Part shown: piece by piece, positions 18,798 through 26,570 of the stretch
Position numbering within the stretch: the stretch's first letter is position 1
How the letters are laid out: the number at the start of each line of letters is the position of its first letter
Assembly: GCF_004792655.1 (NCBI RefSeq)
Contig: NZ_SRZC01000030.1
Coordinates: forward strand, 1 to 39,342
DNA length: 39,342 nucleotides
Direction: 5' to 3'
From: Palleniella muris
Lineage (GTDB): Bacteria; Bacteroidota; Bacteroidia; Bacteroidales; Bacteroidaceae
Position numbers and translations under genes: made by a program
The notes under the pieces: generated by a model
What the model was told of the DNA's origin: nothing
The model's database searches: none
Seen by the model: only the letters and a program-made list of their open reading frames with translations

Positions 18798-21221
18798 TTA
18801 GAACTTAACATTGACAGCTTTTCCGCTGTACACAACTTTCTTCACCAAGCCGTCAGGCAGCACTACGCGGAACGAACGCTTTGCAATCATTCCCGGATAA
18901 GAGCCTTTGCGCTTGCCTATGGTCAGGGTGCGTGACTTGTCATTCCATGTCATAGGAATCTCTGTGTACTGTCCCTTCTCGTAATTGTAAGAATCGCCTT
19001 CGTCTTCATAGAGAGTGAACCTGCCGTTTGCACCCGGATAGACTTTCAGTTCGAGCTCATCCCATGCCTTCTCCGTAGTCCACTGCACATCAGGGCCTAT
19101 CGGAACAATCGCTCCTGCACGGACAAAGAAAGGATTGTCCGCCAGAGACAGGTCGAGTGAGACTTCACTTCCACCGTCATATTGCTTGCCGGTATGGAAG
19201 TAATACCACTTATTTCCGGCAGGAAGGTAAACGGTATGCGCATGCTTCTTTGTAAAGTCAACATTGTCAAGGTTCTCAATCGAGGTCTTTCCGGTGTTCT
19301 TGTCCCAGCCGGCATTTGCGTCCTTGTCCTTACGCCCAACCTCAGGAGTGTAGTTGGCTTTCAGCACCGGTGTTGCAAGAAGCGCGTCGCCAAACATGAA
19401 CTCATTGCCTATGTTCCACACTTTCTTGTCATCCGCAAAGTCCATCATCAAAGCACGGAGGAATGTTCCTTGGTGCTTGCTGACCTGCCATGCGGTACTA
19501 TATATATAAGGTAATAGGCGGTAACGCTGCTTTACGGCATTGACCAATGCGTCATAGACCGGTTCGCCCGGCTTGCCATAGTAGTAGAACTCACGCGGAA
19601 CATCAGCACCGTGGCTGCGCATCATAGGTGTGAACACACCCATCTGCAACCAACGCACATACAGTTCGTGATAAGCAGGGTTCTCGTATGCCGGTTTGTT
19701 CTTCCACGCGCCGTTATATGAACCTGCGAAGAAACCGCCAAGGTCGGAATTGAAATATGGGTTTCCTGTCAGAGAGTAGTTCAGTCCGGCAGACACCTGG
19801 CTACGAAGCATGTCCCAAGTTGATACGACATCACCGCTCCAAACATTGCTTGCGTAACGCTGCTGCCCGAAAGCTCCGGAGCGAGTAAGGATGAACACTC
19901 GTGTGCTGTCAGACGTTGCACGCTGGTGGTCGTACACACCGCCGACTGTCATCAACGGATAAGCCAAGCGCACACTGCGGAATGTTCCGAGTGCTGTCTT
20001 ACGGTTCCAGTCATTTTCTGTTGCATAGAAATTATCCGGCTCTGTGGAGTCCATCCACCAACCGTCAAGTTTCAGGTCGTAAAGACGCTTGAGATTGTTC
20101 CAATAAATGTCACGTGCCTCAGTATTATAACAATCATAGACGCGCACACCGCTCGGATAATCCTTGCGTGGAGGCCACATGTGACTAATGCCCGACTGTG
20201 GCCAAGTCTCAATGTTGAACAGCAATCCTTTCTCGTCCAACTGTCTGTAAGGCTTTGTCATAGGGCCGAAAGAAGACCAGATAGAGATAATGCACTTGGC
20301 ATTGTTCTTGTGTATGTCGTCAATCATTGCCTGCGGATTGGAGAACTGCTCATTCATGAACTCCATGGCGTTCCACAGATAGTTGTTGCCCCAATACTGC
20401 CAGTCCTGCACCATGCAGTCGATAGGGATGCCGGCACTGCGGTAGCAATGCAACACATCAACTATTTCCTTTTGGCTCTTGTAACGCTCCTTGCTCTGGA
20501 AAAAGCCGTATGCCCAAAGCGGAATCATAGGCGCATCGCCTGTCAATTGGCGAATCTTTGCCACAACACCGTCAGCCGAACCGCCATACATGAAATAGTA
20601 ATCTACAGCATCACCAACTTCTGACTTGAAAGACATAACATTATTATTATCGGCAAACTCTGTTGCGGAATAGTTATCCCAATAGATTCCATAACCTTTC
20701 ACAGACTGTATGAAAGGAATGCCGTCCTCAGTGTTGCCGGGACAAAGGGTCTTGTGAATGCCGCGCTGTGACATCCTGCCGTTCTGCAATATACCCAAAC
20801 CATAGACAGCCTCATCACTCTCCAAGCCGAAGCCCTGCTTTGGGGAATATGTCTTGCGGTCGCCATCGGTGGCTGGAGCAAAACTTGCGCTGCCATTCTC
20901 TGCTGCAATCGGCTTGCCCTTGGCATCAAAGAAGCGGACAACACCATCGGTTTTTGACACAGTGACCTTCAATTTTGATGTTGTGGCAACATACTCATCA
21001 CTGCCATTATTCGTTTTCACCTTTACAGCCACAGGCTTTGCCGTGATGGAAAGGCTCTGTTTGTTGTATTCCTTTCCGTCTGTTGTCTTAACAACCCGTA
21101 CAATGTCATCAGCATACCACTCCAAGGACACTGTCCCATTGTTGGCTTCCACTTTCATTCGCTCTTGCGCAAAAGCTGTTGTGCTGAGCAGCAAAAGCAG
21201 ATAAAACACATATTTCTTCAT
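18798..21221 (-). CDS. GH31 alpha-xylosidase-like glycosidase, exported
   Basis: GH31 enzymes hydrolyse alpha-linked xylose or glucose with retention. A signal peptide (KYVFYLLLLLSTTAFAQ) precedes an N-terminal beta-sandwich, the barrel with WWMDSTEPD (nucleophile Asp391) and NVWSGDVVSTWD (acid/base Asp464), and a C-terminal DUF5110-type domain (YPGANGRFTLYEDEGDSYNY). The WMDxTEPD form is common in alpha-xylosidases. Its start ATG overlaps the stop of the esterase gene (ATGA, 21218-21221), so translation is probably coupled. The neighbours suggest a xylan side-chain target, but xyloglucan cannot be excluded. Confidence 0.88.
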   Translation of the reverse strand: MKKYVFYLLLLLSTTAFAQERMKVEANNGTVSLEWYADDIVRVVKTTDGKEYNKQSLSITAKPVAVKVKTNNGSDEYVATTSKLKVTVSKTDGVVRFFDAKGKPIAAENGSASFAPATDGDRKTYSPKQGFGLESDEAVYGLGILQNGRMSQRGIHKTLCPGNTEDGIPFIQSVKGYGIYWDNYSATEFADNNNVMSFKSEVGDAVDYYFMYGGSADGVVAKIRQLTGDAPMIPLWAYGFFQSKERYKSQKEIVDVLHCYRSAGIPIDCMVQDWQYWGNNYLWNAMEFMNEQFSNPQAMIDDIHKNNAKCIISIWSSFGPMTKPYRQLDEKGLLFNIETWPQSGISHMWPPRKDYPSGVRVYDCYNTEARDIYWNNLKRLYDLKLDGWWMDSTEPDNFYATENDWNRKTALGTFRSVRLAYPLMTVGGVYDHQRATSDSTRVFILTRSGAFGQQRYASNVWSGDVVSTWDMLRSQVSAGLNYSLTGNPYFNSDLGGFFAGSYNGAWKNKPAYENPAYHELYVRWLQMGVFTPMMRSHGADVPREFYYYGKPGEPVYDALVNAVKQRYRLLPYIYSTAWQVSKHQGTFLRALMMDFADDKKVWNIGNEFMFGDALLATPVLKANYTPEVGRKDKDANAGWDKNTGKTSIENLDNVDFTKKHAHTVYLPAGNKWYYFHTGKQYDGGSEVSLDLSLADNPFFVRAGAIVPIGPDVQWTTEKAWDELELKVYPGANGRFTLYEDEGDSYNYEKGQYTEIPMTWNDKSRTLTIGKRKGSYPGMIAKRSFRVVLPDGLVKKVVYSGKAVNVKF

Positions 21222-22168
21222 TTCTGTTTACGTTGATTATTTAGAAATTCTATCATTCTTTTAAGGTTTTCCTCTGAGTACATGTTAAAGCCATGTCCAC
21301 CACCTTCGACAGTAACAAACTCAAACGTCGCACCGGAAGCCTTATACTTCTTTGCCCATGATTCCGCCTGACAGTAAGGAACCACTTTATCTGCAGTGCC
21401 ATGGAAACCAAGTAACGGCGGGTCGCCGGCATTTGCATAGTAAGGAGAAGAGATAGAAGCGTATTGTCCGCATGTCTCATCGGAAAAAGGTTTGCCCACC
21501 AAGGCTTCCTCCGGTGAGCCTTTTATGCCGTTCGGACGACCACCACAGTCCATTGCCTCAACATCTATCGGACCCGACCATGAGACAACAGCATCCACAC
21601 TACTGCTCCGGTCACTGTAATTTCCGATATTTCCTTCCAAATCTATCTTATAATCAGCGACAACAGCAGCCTCCGTTCCTGAAGTGGCTCCCATAAGCGA
21701 TGCAAGATGACCGCCGGAAGAGAAACCGGAAACGGCTATGAAATCCGAGTCAAGACCGTACTTTCCGGCATTGCCACGAAGATAACGCGCCACAGCTTTT
21801 ATGTCATGAATCTGTGCGGGCCAATGGGCATCACCACTCGAACGGTGGTTGGGACAGACAACAGCGTAGCCGGCATTGAGCAAGGCTGAGCAGACAGTAC
21901 CCAGATCGGCGTTACCCTTGCCATTGTTATTGAACCATGCGCTGCCATAGATATGTATCACAACAGGATATTTCTTCGCTTTCTTCTCCGGCAGATAGAT
22001 GTCCATTGTATGGTAAACCTGCCCGTCATCAGCATAATTGACATCGGCAAATTTCTTGGAGCAGTGCATATTCTTCACTTCTTTCTGTTGTCCGCCGAAG
22101 CCAAACTGCGCACGCATCGGCATGATTATCGCCGACAGAAACAATATCAAAACAAGTTTCCGATTCAT
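21218..22168 (-). CDS. Exported alpha/beta-hydrolase esterase (probable xylan acetyl/feruloyl esterase)
   Basis: A signal peptide (KLVLILFLSAIIMPMRAQ) is followed by an alpha/beta-hydrolase of the BD-FAE/acetyl-esterase-like group. Visible features are the nucleophile elbow GFSSGG (Ser150), Asp260 in HGTADKVVP and His292 in GGGHGF, plus an oxyanion segment VVIHIYGSAWF in place of the usual HGGG. The position in an operon of xylan-debranching glycosidases points to removal of acetyl or feruloyl groups. Substrate specificity is inference. It lies 6 bp after the first GH43 gene and overlaps GH31 by 4 bp. Confidence 0.8.
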   Translation of the reverse strand: MNRKLVLILFLSAIIMPMRAQFGFGGQQKEVKNMHCSKKFADVNYADDGQVYHTMDIYLPEKKAKKYPVVIHIYGSAWFNNNGKGNADLGTVCSALLNAGYAVVCPNHRSSGDAHWPAQIHDIKAVARYLRGNAGKYGLDSDFIAVSGFSSGGHLASLMGATSGTEAAVVADYKIDLEGNIGNYSDRSSSVDAVVSWSGPIDVEAMDCGGRPNGIKGSPEEALVGKPFSDETCGQYASISSPYYANAGDPPLLGFHGTADKVVPYCQAESWAKKYKASGATFEFVTVEGGGHGFNMYSEENLKRMIEFLNNQRKQK

Positions 22169-22174
22169 ATCATT

Positions 22175-23530
22175 TTATTTAAAGAACTGCCATGAATCAA
22201 AGTCCATAAGGTTGCGCTGCTGACGCTTTCCGCCTTTGAACACGAAATAAAGGTCATGCACACCCTTTGCCGAAGAACTGACATAGGCACGCAGCTCCTC
22301 CTGCTTCAGCTTGGTGCAAGGGACAATAACCTCTGCAACCTTCTCTCCGTCAACATCATCCAAGCGCACTTCGATGATTCCGCCAAACAAAGAGGCACGG
22401 ACATTGACCGCCAGCTGCTTGGCACCGTCACCGAAATCCACACCGCTGACCATGATATATTCTCCGTCGTCTATGCCTGTCACCCACTGGTTCCAACGCT
22501 CATTCCTTGACCAAGGGTTCTTGGCGACAGTTTTCAAGCCAAAGCCCCAATGCATTTTCTCTGCTTCATTGAGCAGATAAGGGTCAAGCCACTCCACCTG
22601 TTCCACAGTGTTGTCCGTCCAATAAGGCACTTCCTGAATGCTTCCGTCCTGATTATAGTGCATCTCGGCAAAGCTCACACTTCGGCGTTCCTTATACTCC
22701 GGCATGTCCAGCTTAAGCAAATCGGAATTCTGTCCGAACACGTACGACTTGCCTTTGTAGTCAATTATGCCCGGATGATTGCCACGTGTGCGCTCCGTAT
22801 GGTTCATGATATGCCCTTTGTATTGCCACGGACCCGTAGGTTTCTTGCTCATGGCATAGCCTATACCCTCAGGACAACATGTGGAAGCAAACGCCAGATA
22901 ATAATATTTGCCACGCTTGTACATCCACGGTCCCTCCTGATAATCCTCTATTTTCGGATGCTTCACGATTTCCCCGGAATAGGAAATCATGTCCTCATTC
23001 AGCTTCACCATATAAAGATTAGGATTGCCCCAATACATGTAAGCCTGACCATCGTCATCGATGAACACCGTCGGGTCAATGTCCTCCCAATGCTCTTTCT
23101 GCCATACAAGCGGTTTGCCCAGCGGGTCTTTGAACGGTCCGTAAGGAGAGTCGGCGACAAGAACGCCTATCCCATGCCCGTGAATCGGGGCATAAAGGTA
23201 GAACTTGCCGTTGCGCTCCACCACCTGTATCGCCCAGGCACCATTGTTGCCTTTGTACCACTCAAAGTTCTCAAGCCCTGCCACGATGCCGCGATCCTGC
23301 CAGTTCTTCATGTCGGTAGTGGTGTACAGCAGCCAGTTCTTCATCAGGAATCCCTCGGCATTGTCTTCATCATGCGAGGTATAAAGGAATATTGTGTCAT
23401 TGTGAAGCATAGGTGCCGGGTCGGCAGTGTACTTTGTCTGTACAACAGGCATCTGCTGCGCAGACATGCTCAATGGCAACGCAGCCATGAGCCCTGCAAT
23501 TGCAGTATGCAAAAATGTTTTTGTTTTCAT
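22175..23530 (-). CDS. GH43 glycosidase with C-terminal CBM6-like domain, exported
   Basis: This is the first gene of the operon. Signal peptide MKTKTFLHTAIAGLMAALPL with cleavage near SAQ. The propeller holds Asp37 (YTADPAP), Asp152 (WEDIDPTVF) and Glu199 (YQEGPW), the catalytic triad of GH43. About 320-451 resembles a CBM6-type carbohydrate-binding domain (VSGVDFGDGAKQ, FGGIIEVRLDDVDG, KGVHDLYFVFKGG). Proteins of this design are commonly alpha-L-arabinofuranosidases of arabinoxylan, though the subfamily is not settled by eye. The predicted leader is about 42 nt from the nearest -7 box. Confidence 0.88.
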   Translation of the reverse strand: MKTKTFLHTAIAGLMAALPLSMSAQQMPVVQTKYTADPAPMLHNDTIFLYTSHDEDNAEGFLMKNWLLYTTTDMKNWQDRGIVAGLENFEWYKGNNGAWAIQVVERNGKFYLYAPIHGHGIGVLVADSPYGPFKDPLGKPLVWQKEHWEDIDPTVFIDDDGQAYMYWGNPNLYMVKLNEDMISYSGEIVKHPKIEDYQEGPWMYKRGKYYYLAFASTCCPEGIGYAMSKKPTGPWQYKGHIMNHTERTRGNHPGIIDYKGKSYVFGQNSDLLKLDMPEYKERRSVSFAEMHYNQDGSIQEVPYWTDNTVEQVEWLDPYLLNEAEKMHWGFGLKTVAKNPWSRNERWNQWVTGIDDGEYIMVSGVDFGDGAKQLAVNVRASLFGGIIEVRLDDVDGEKVAEVIVPCTKLKQEELRAYVSSSAKGVHDLYFVFKGGKRQQRNLMDFDSWQFFK

Positions 23531-23578
23531 AAATTCTGTTTGTAAAATATGATAGTTTTTTAGGTTTTAATACGCATG

Positions 23579-23644
23579 CAAAATTAATATTTTTTTTCAA
23601 AATAAACTTGTCCGCATGTTTCATATTTATTATTCTATGTTACA
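23579..23644 (-). promoter_or_regulatory. Promoter/operator copy 1, directly ahead of the glycosidase operon
   Basis: The minus strand has a -7 box TAATTTTG at 23586-23579 but no -33 box at the right distance. Upstream half-sites in plus-strand form are ATGTTTCA (23616-23623) and ATGTTACA (23637-23644), starting 37 and 58 bp from the box start. A weak core promoter with paired upstream half-sites two helical turns apart suggests activator dependence. Confidence 0.65.
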
Positions 23645-23694
23645 AAAAAAAGGCATTGTTAGCTTTTTTCCCAAGAAGCGTCCCAATGCCTTTT
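23644..23694 (-). terminator. Terminator 1 upstream of the operon promoter
   Basis: AAAAGGCATTG (23648-23658) pairs with CAATGCCTTTT (23684-23694). Read leftward, the stem is followed by a run of eight T. It insulates the operon promoter from transcription arriving from the right. Confidence 0.75.
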
Positions 23695-23956
23695 CACAAT
23701 GATTTACTAAAAATAAATCCACTAACTAACTATTATAAAACAAAACTTATTTATGAACATCAAATCATTCGTTTTCCCAACTTGTATATTGCCACCTCAT
23801 GCAAGCACAAATCTCGACTCGTCCATAGGAAAGAGAAATGGCACTTGCTCTTGACCTTAATTTTATGGTAGTTCCGCATCTTTTTTTGTCCATAGGTGAA
23901 ATAACGCGACAAGACCACCACAACCACAGCATCAATTAAAAGAACTGTCTTTAATA
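23644..23956 (-). ncRNA. Candidate short transcript from promoter copy 2 to terminator 1
   Basis: Promoter copy 2 (box at 23970-23963) would start transcription near 23956, and terminator 1 stops it near 23644, giving an RNA of about 310 nt ahead of the operon promoter. It contains one 55-residue frame (23765-23932) with no recognisable features, so I treat the unit as a possible small RNA or attenuated leader. No expression evidence can be drawn from sequence alone. Confidence 0.3.
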
Positions 23957-23962
23957 CGGTTG

Positions 23963-24028
23963 CAAAGGTAATATTTATTTTTGAAATCCACCTACATTAA
24001 TGTTTCACATACTTTGGTATATGTTACA
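23963..24028 (-). promoter_or_regulatory. Promoter/operator copy 2
   Basis: -7 box TACCTTTG at 23970-23963, without a good -33 box. Half-sites ATGTTTCA (24000-24007) and ATGTTACA (24021-24028) start 37 and 58 bp from the box start, exactly as in copy 1. Copy 2 together with terminator 2 resembles copy 1 with terminator 1 over about 170 bp, so the whole terminator-promoter module was duplicated. Confidence 0.65.
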
Positions 24029-24227
24029 CAAAAAGGCTATTGGTAACTTTTTTCACAAAAAGTATCCCAATGCCTTTTAAAAACCAACTAAAAAAATAAA
24101 TACACCTATCTACATATATAATACAAAACTTATCCTGACTTCGTCATGGCTAACACAAACCGGAGAGGCACAGCATCCCATGAATTCCATTCTTTACGTT
24201 TTTAATGTATAACATATCGGTTTTATG
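24024..24227 (-). ncRNA. Candidate short transcript from promoter copy 3 to terminator 2
   Basis: Promoter copy 3 would start near 24227 and terminator 2 ends near 24024, giving an RNA of about 200 nt. The only frame inside (24150-24215, 21 residues) has no support. The sequence between promoter and terminator differs from that of the neighbouring unit, so only the control modules are shared. Confidence 0.28.
24027..24078 (-). terminator. Terminator 2
   Basis: AAAAGGC (24031-24037) and ATTGG (24039-24043) pair with CCAAT and GCCTTTT (24067-24078) with a single bulged base. The minus strand continues with TTTTTGTGT. It is a diverged copy of terminator 1. Confidence 0.65.
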
Positions 24228-24233
24228 CGGTTG

Positions 24234-24299
24234 CAAAGTTAATGTTTATTTTCCAAACTCACTTGCACTCATGTTGCAGATGTTTTTGAATATGTTACA
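24234..24299 (-). promoter_or_regulatory. Promoter/operator copy 3
   Basis: -7 box TAACTTTG at 24241-24234, without a good -33 box. Half-sites ATGTTGCA (24271-24278) and ATGTTACA (24292-24299) lie at the same 37 and 58 bp distances. Unlike copies 1 and 2, no terminator hairpin follows on its upstream side. Confidence 0.6.
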
Positions 24300-24390
24300 C
24301 AAAAGCAAAAAAAACAATAAGCACCAGTCCATAGGCATGGATAAATCTGTCACCCAAGCCATATCATCAAGGCAGGAAAAAATGACTTGG

Positions 24391-24734
24391 GTTTTCTAAT
24401 GTTCTATTTATCATAATAGGAACAAGCAGCCCCAAAATAGCCGTTTTTCACGGTTGGACCAACCGTTCATGGCTGTTTTTGTGTCCGAAAGAGGTGAAAA
24501 ATGCCACTTTTCACACTGCATTTCGTTACCATTGACAGTGCAAATGGTTACCTTTCGCTTGGTAAAAGGTAACCTTTTGCACAAACAACCGGCAACATGA
24601 GCAGCATCAGTCCTTATAACCCACTGAACAACAACCAATTAAACAGAATGCAAAAATTTTACGATTTTCAGGACTTTTTGAAACTTTATTTTTTCTACGC
24701 GATTTATTCGGCGGCTTATGGACATGAGTTTTCT
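24391..24734. repeat. Right flanking repeat of the glycosidase island
   Basis: This is the partner of the repeat at 9565-9920: the exact 27-bp block (24391-24417), the GTTACC/TTGACAGT block (TTGACAGT at 24532-24539), CGATTTTCAGG (24662-24672) and TGAGTTTTCT (24725-24734). It also has its own palindromes. ACGGTTGG/CCAACCGT (24450-24466) is enclosed by AGCC/GGCT (24439-24474) with TTTTT after it. GGTTACCTTT (24546-24555) pairs with AAAGGTAACC (24565-24574). From 24735 to 24958 I see nothing else. Confidence 0.65.
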
Positions 24735-24958
24735 AAAAAAAAACAACATATTTGCCACAGCCGGCAAGCCATGGTAATCAATGCATGAAAACGGATGTGC
24801 ACGGAGTGCGGCGTGATTTTTTTGATTCATTCTTCACACTGTTTGATTGTTAAAACGGTGTAAAGCAAAGCTGTACCATGCCTCATCCTTTCCTCCCGTT
24901 GAAACCTTGATGAATGCAAAATTTGGCATGAACAGACAAGATTGTCAACCTCCCATGC

Positions 24959-24988
24959 TTGTTTTTACAAAAAGAAGCATTAACTTTG
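24959..24988 (+). promoter_or_regulatory. Promoter for the MFS transporter
   Basis: TTG (24959-24961), 19 bp, TAACTTTG (24981-24988). Transcription would begin near 24995, about 42 nt ahead of the ATG at 25037. It therefore rules out a start codon at 24959. Confidence 0.65.
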
Positions 24989-25036
24989 CGGACAAATAAA
25001 ATCTTACGGTACATACTTCAATCACAAATACATATC

Positions 25037-26203
25037 ATGAATATACTTCACAACCAGCACAAACACATGCTTGTAGCCAACCGCACGGCTTTCATGATAA
25101 TAGGAATCATTGAGGCAGCGTGGGCACCTCTTGTCCCTTATGTCAAGAATGCCTTCGCAATAGACGAGGGCACGTTAGGGCTTCTCATGCTTTGCAGCGG
25201 ACTCGGCTCTATATGCGCCCTGCCGTTTGCAGGGCTTTCGGTCAGCAGGTTCGGAGCAAAGAAAGTGGTGCATGTGTCCGGATTGCTTATGGTTGCCGCA
25301 CTTCTGGCAATCAGTCTGCTTGCCGACCTATGGCTTACGGGCTGCATGCTGCTTGTGTTCGGTGCGTGCACAATCACGATAGATGTCGCGGCAAATGTCA
25401 ACGGCATAGCCATTGAGCGGAAAACCGGCAGGCATCTCATGTCAGGTTTCCATGGCGGATATTCCCTCGGCACACTGATTGGTGCCGGAGCAATGAGCGT
25501 CCTGTTCACCCTCGGCATTGCCCCGTTATGGTCTGTCGTGCTCTGCATGACGTTCACCATGGCAGCCATGGTGTTCGGATGCAGGGACTTGCTGCCAAGC
25601 GAAGAGCTTAAGGCGGAAGAACCGGTGGAAAAACCGAGCACGAAAAGGCTGTATGTCCCGCCTATGGTCATCGTTGTAGGACTGCTATGCTTCATCATGT
25701 ATGCCTCCGAAGGTGCAGTCATGGGCTGGGCGGCAATCTTTGTCAGCGAGGAGAGAGGTGTGGACATGGCGCAGGCAGGCTTCTTCTACACCGCATTTGC
25801 CGTGATGATGACCGTGGTACGCCTGTCGGGCGACACTATCATCGATCGCCTTGGACGCAAGAATGTCGTAGCCATAGGCGCAGCATTGGTGTCCCTCGGC
25901 TTTGTCCTTGTGGTCACCGTCAACCACGTCATGGCGACAATCGTAGGCTTTGCCTTGGTCGGAATGGGAGCTGCAAACATTGTTCCGCAGCTTGTATCCT
26001 TTGCCGGTTCAATCAAAGGCATGGAGGTTTCCGCGATTATAAGTGTCGTAAATGCACTCGGATATTCAGGCATATTGCTCGGTCCGGTAGCCATAGGTTT
26101 TGTAGCCAAGCATTACGAGTTGGGCACTTCCTTTGCAGGGATTGCCGCATTCTGCATGGTTGTCGCCCTGGTTTCATGGAGAATCCTCAGACCGCAAAGA
26201 TAA
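25037..26203 (+). CDS. MFS transporter, YbjJ-like
   Basis: A 388-residue integral membrane protein with about 12 predicted segments. The loop after TM2 has the MFS signature (SVSRFGAKKVV), and the segment NVNGIAIERKTGRHLMSGFHGGYSLGTLIGA is characteristic of the YbjJ-like branch. The second half repeats the pattern (DTIIDRLGRKNVVAIGAA). The substrate is unknown. Sugar or drug export has been proposed for relatives, and nothing here decides. I take the ATG at 25037, downstream of the promoter. A further Met at 25067 is possible. It is separate from the glycosidase operon (opposite strand). Confidence 0.85.
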   Translation: MNILHNQHKHMLVANRTAFMIIGIIEAAWAPLVPYVKNAFAIDEGTLGLLMLCSGLGSICALPFAGLSVSRFGAKKVVHVSGLLMVAALLAISLLADLWLTGCMLLVFGACTITIDVAANVNGIAIERKTGRHLMSGFHGGYSLGTLIGAGAMSVLFTLGIAPLWSVVLCMTFTMAAMVFGCRDLLPSEELKAEEPVEKPSTKRLYVPPMVIVVGLLCFIMYASEGAVMGWAAIFVSEERGVDMAQAGFFYTAFAVMMTVVRLSGDTIIDRLGRKNVVAIGAALVSLGFVLVVTVNHVMATIVGFALVGMGAANIVPQLVSFAGSIKGMEVSAIISVVNALGYSGILLGPVAIGFVAKHYELGTSFAGIAAFCMVVALVSWRILRPQR

Positions 26204-26234
26204 AACTTGTCGTAACAGCTTTTTCATGTTTTTC

Positions 26235-26265
26235 TTGTGAGAACCAATAATTTTGCTTATATTTG
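26235..26265 (+). promoter_or_regulatory. Promoter for the DUF4492-cydAB operon
   Basis: TTG (26235-26237), 20 bp, TATATTTG (26258-26265). The start would be near 26272, 20 nt before the DUF4492 ATG. Confidence 0.65.
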
Positions 26266-26291
26266 CAGACAAAACCTATATACCGAAGTAC

Positions 26292-26504
26292 ATGGAAAGC
26301 GGAAACATCATTTACAGGATATGGAGACTCTATGCTGACGGCTTCCGGCAGATGACCATTGGGAGGACATTGTGGGGGCTTGTCATCATAAAACTGATAA
26401 TAATCTTTGCCATTCTGAAATGGTTCTTCTTCCCGAACTTCATCAAGGAGAACGCACCGCGTGGGCAGGAAGCGGAATTTGTGGCGGGAGAGGTGCTGAA
26501 ATGA
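26292..26504 (+). CDS. DUF4492 small membrane protein of the cytochrome bd operon
   Basis: A 70-residue protein with one membrane segment (TLWGLVIIKLIIIFAILKWFFFP, about 26-48) and a short amphipathic N-terminus (IIYRIWRLYADGFRQM). DUF4492 proteins sit directly before cydA in Bacteroidetes, so an accessory role for the oxidase is likely, comparable in position to CydX of proteobacteria although the sequences are unrelated. The start is the ATG at 26292, just after the promoter. A TTG at 26253 in frame would overlap the -7 box. Confidence 0.8.
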   Translation: MESGNIIYRIWRLYADGFRQMTIGRTLWGLVIIKLIIIFAILKWFFFPNFIKENAPRGQEAEFVAGEVLK

Positions 26505-26570
26505 CAAGCATTGCGACAGATTTGCGATGTGCCGAAAAGAGCAAGAAACAAATAAAACATACCTGATTTT

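Noticed and set aside
22550..23545. 331-codon forward frame over the first GH43 gene
   Set aside because: Antisense shadow. The product is histidine- and arginine-rich without domains.
23765..23932. 55-codon leftward frame (MLWLWW...SWENE) between promoter 2 and terminator 1
   Set aside because: Odd composition (many Trp, Cys, Arg), no counterpart in the neighbouring unit. Kept only as part of a candidate RNA.
24959..25036. Upstream extension of the MFS gene from a TTG at 24959
   Set aside because: The proposed start lies within the promoter itself, so it would not be in the transcript. The ATG at 25037 is preferred.
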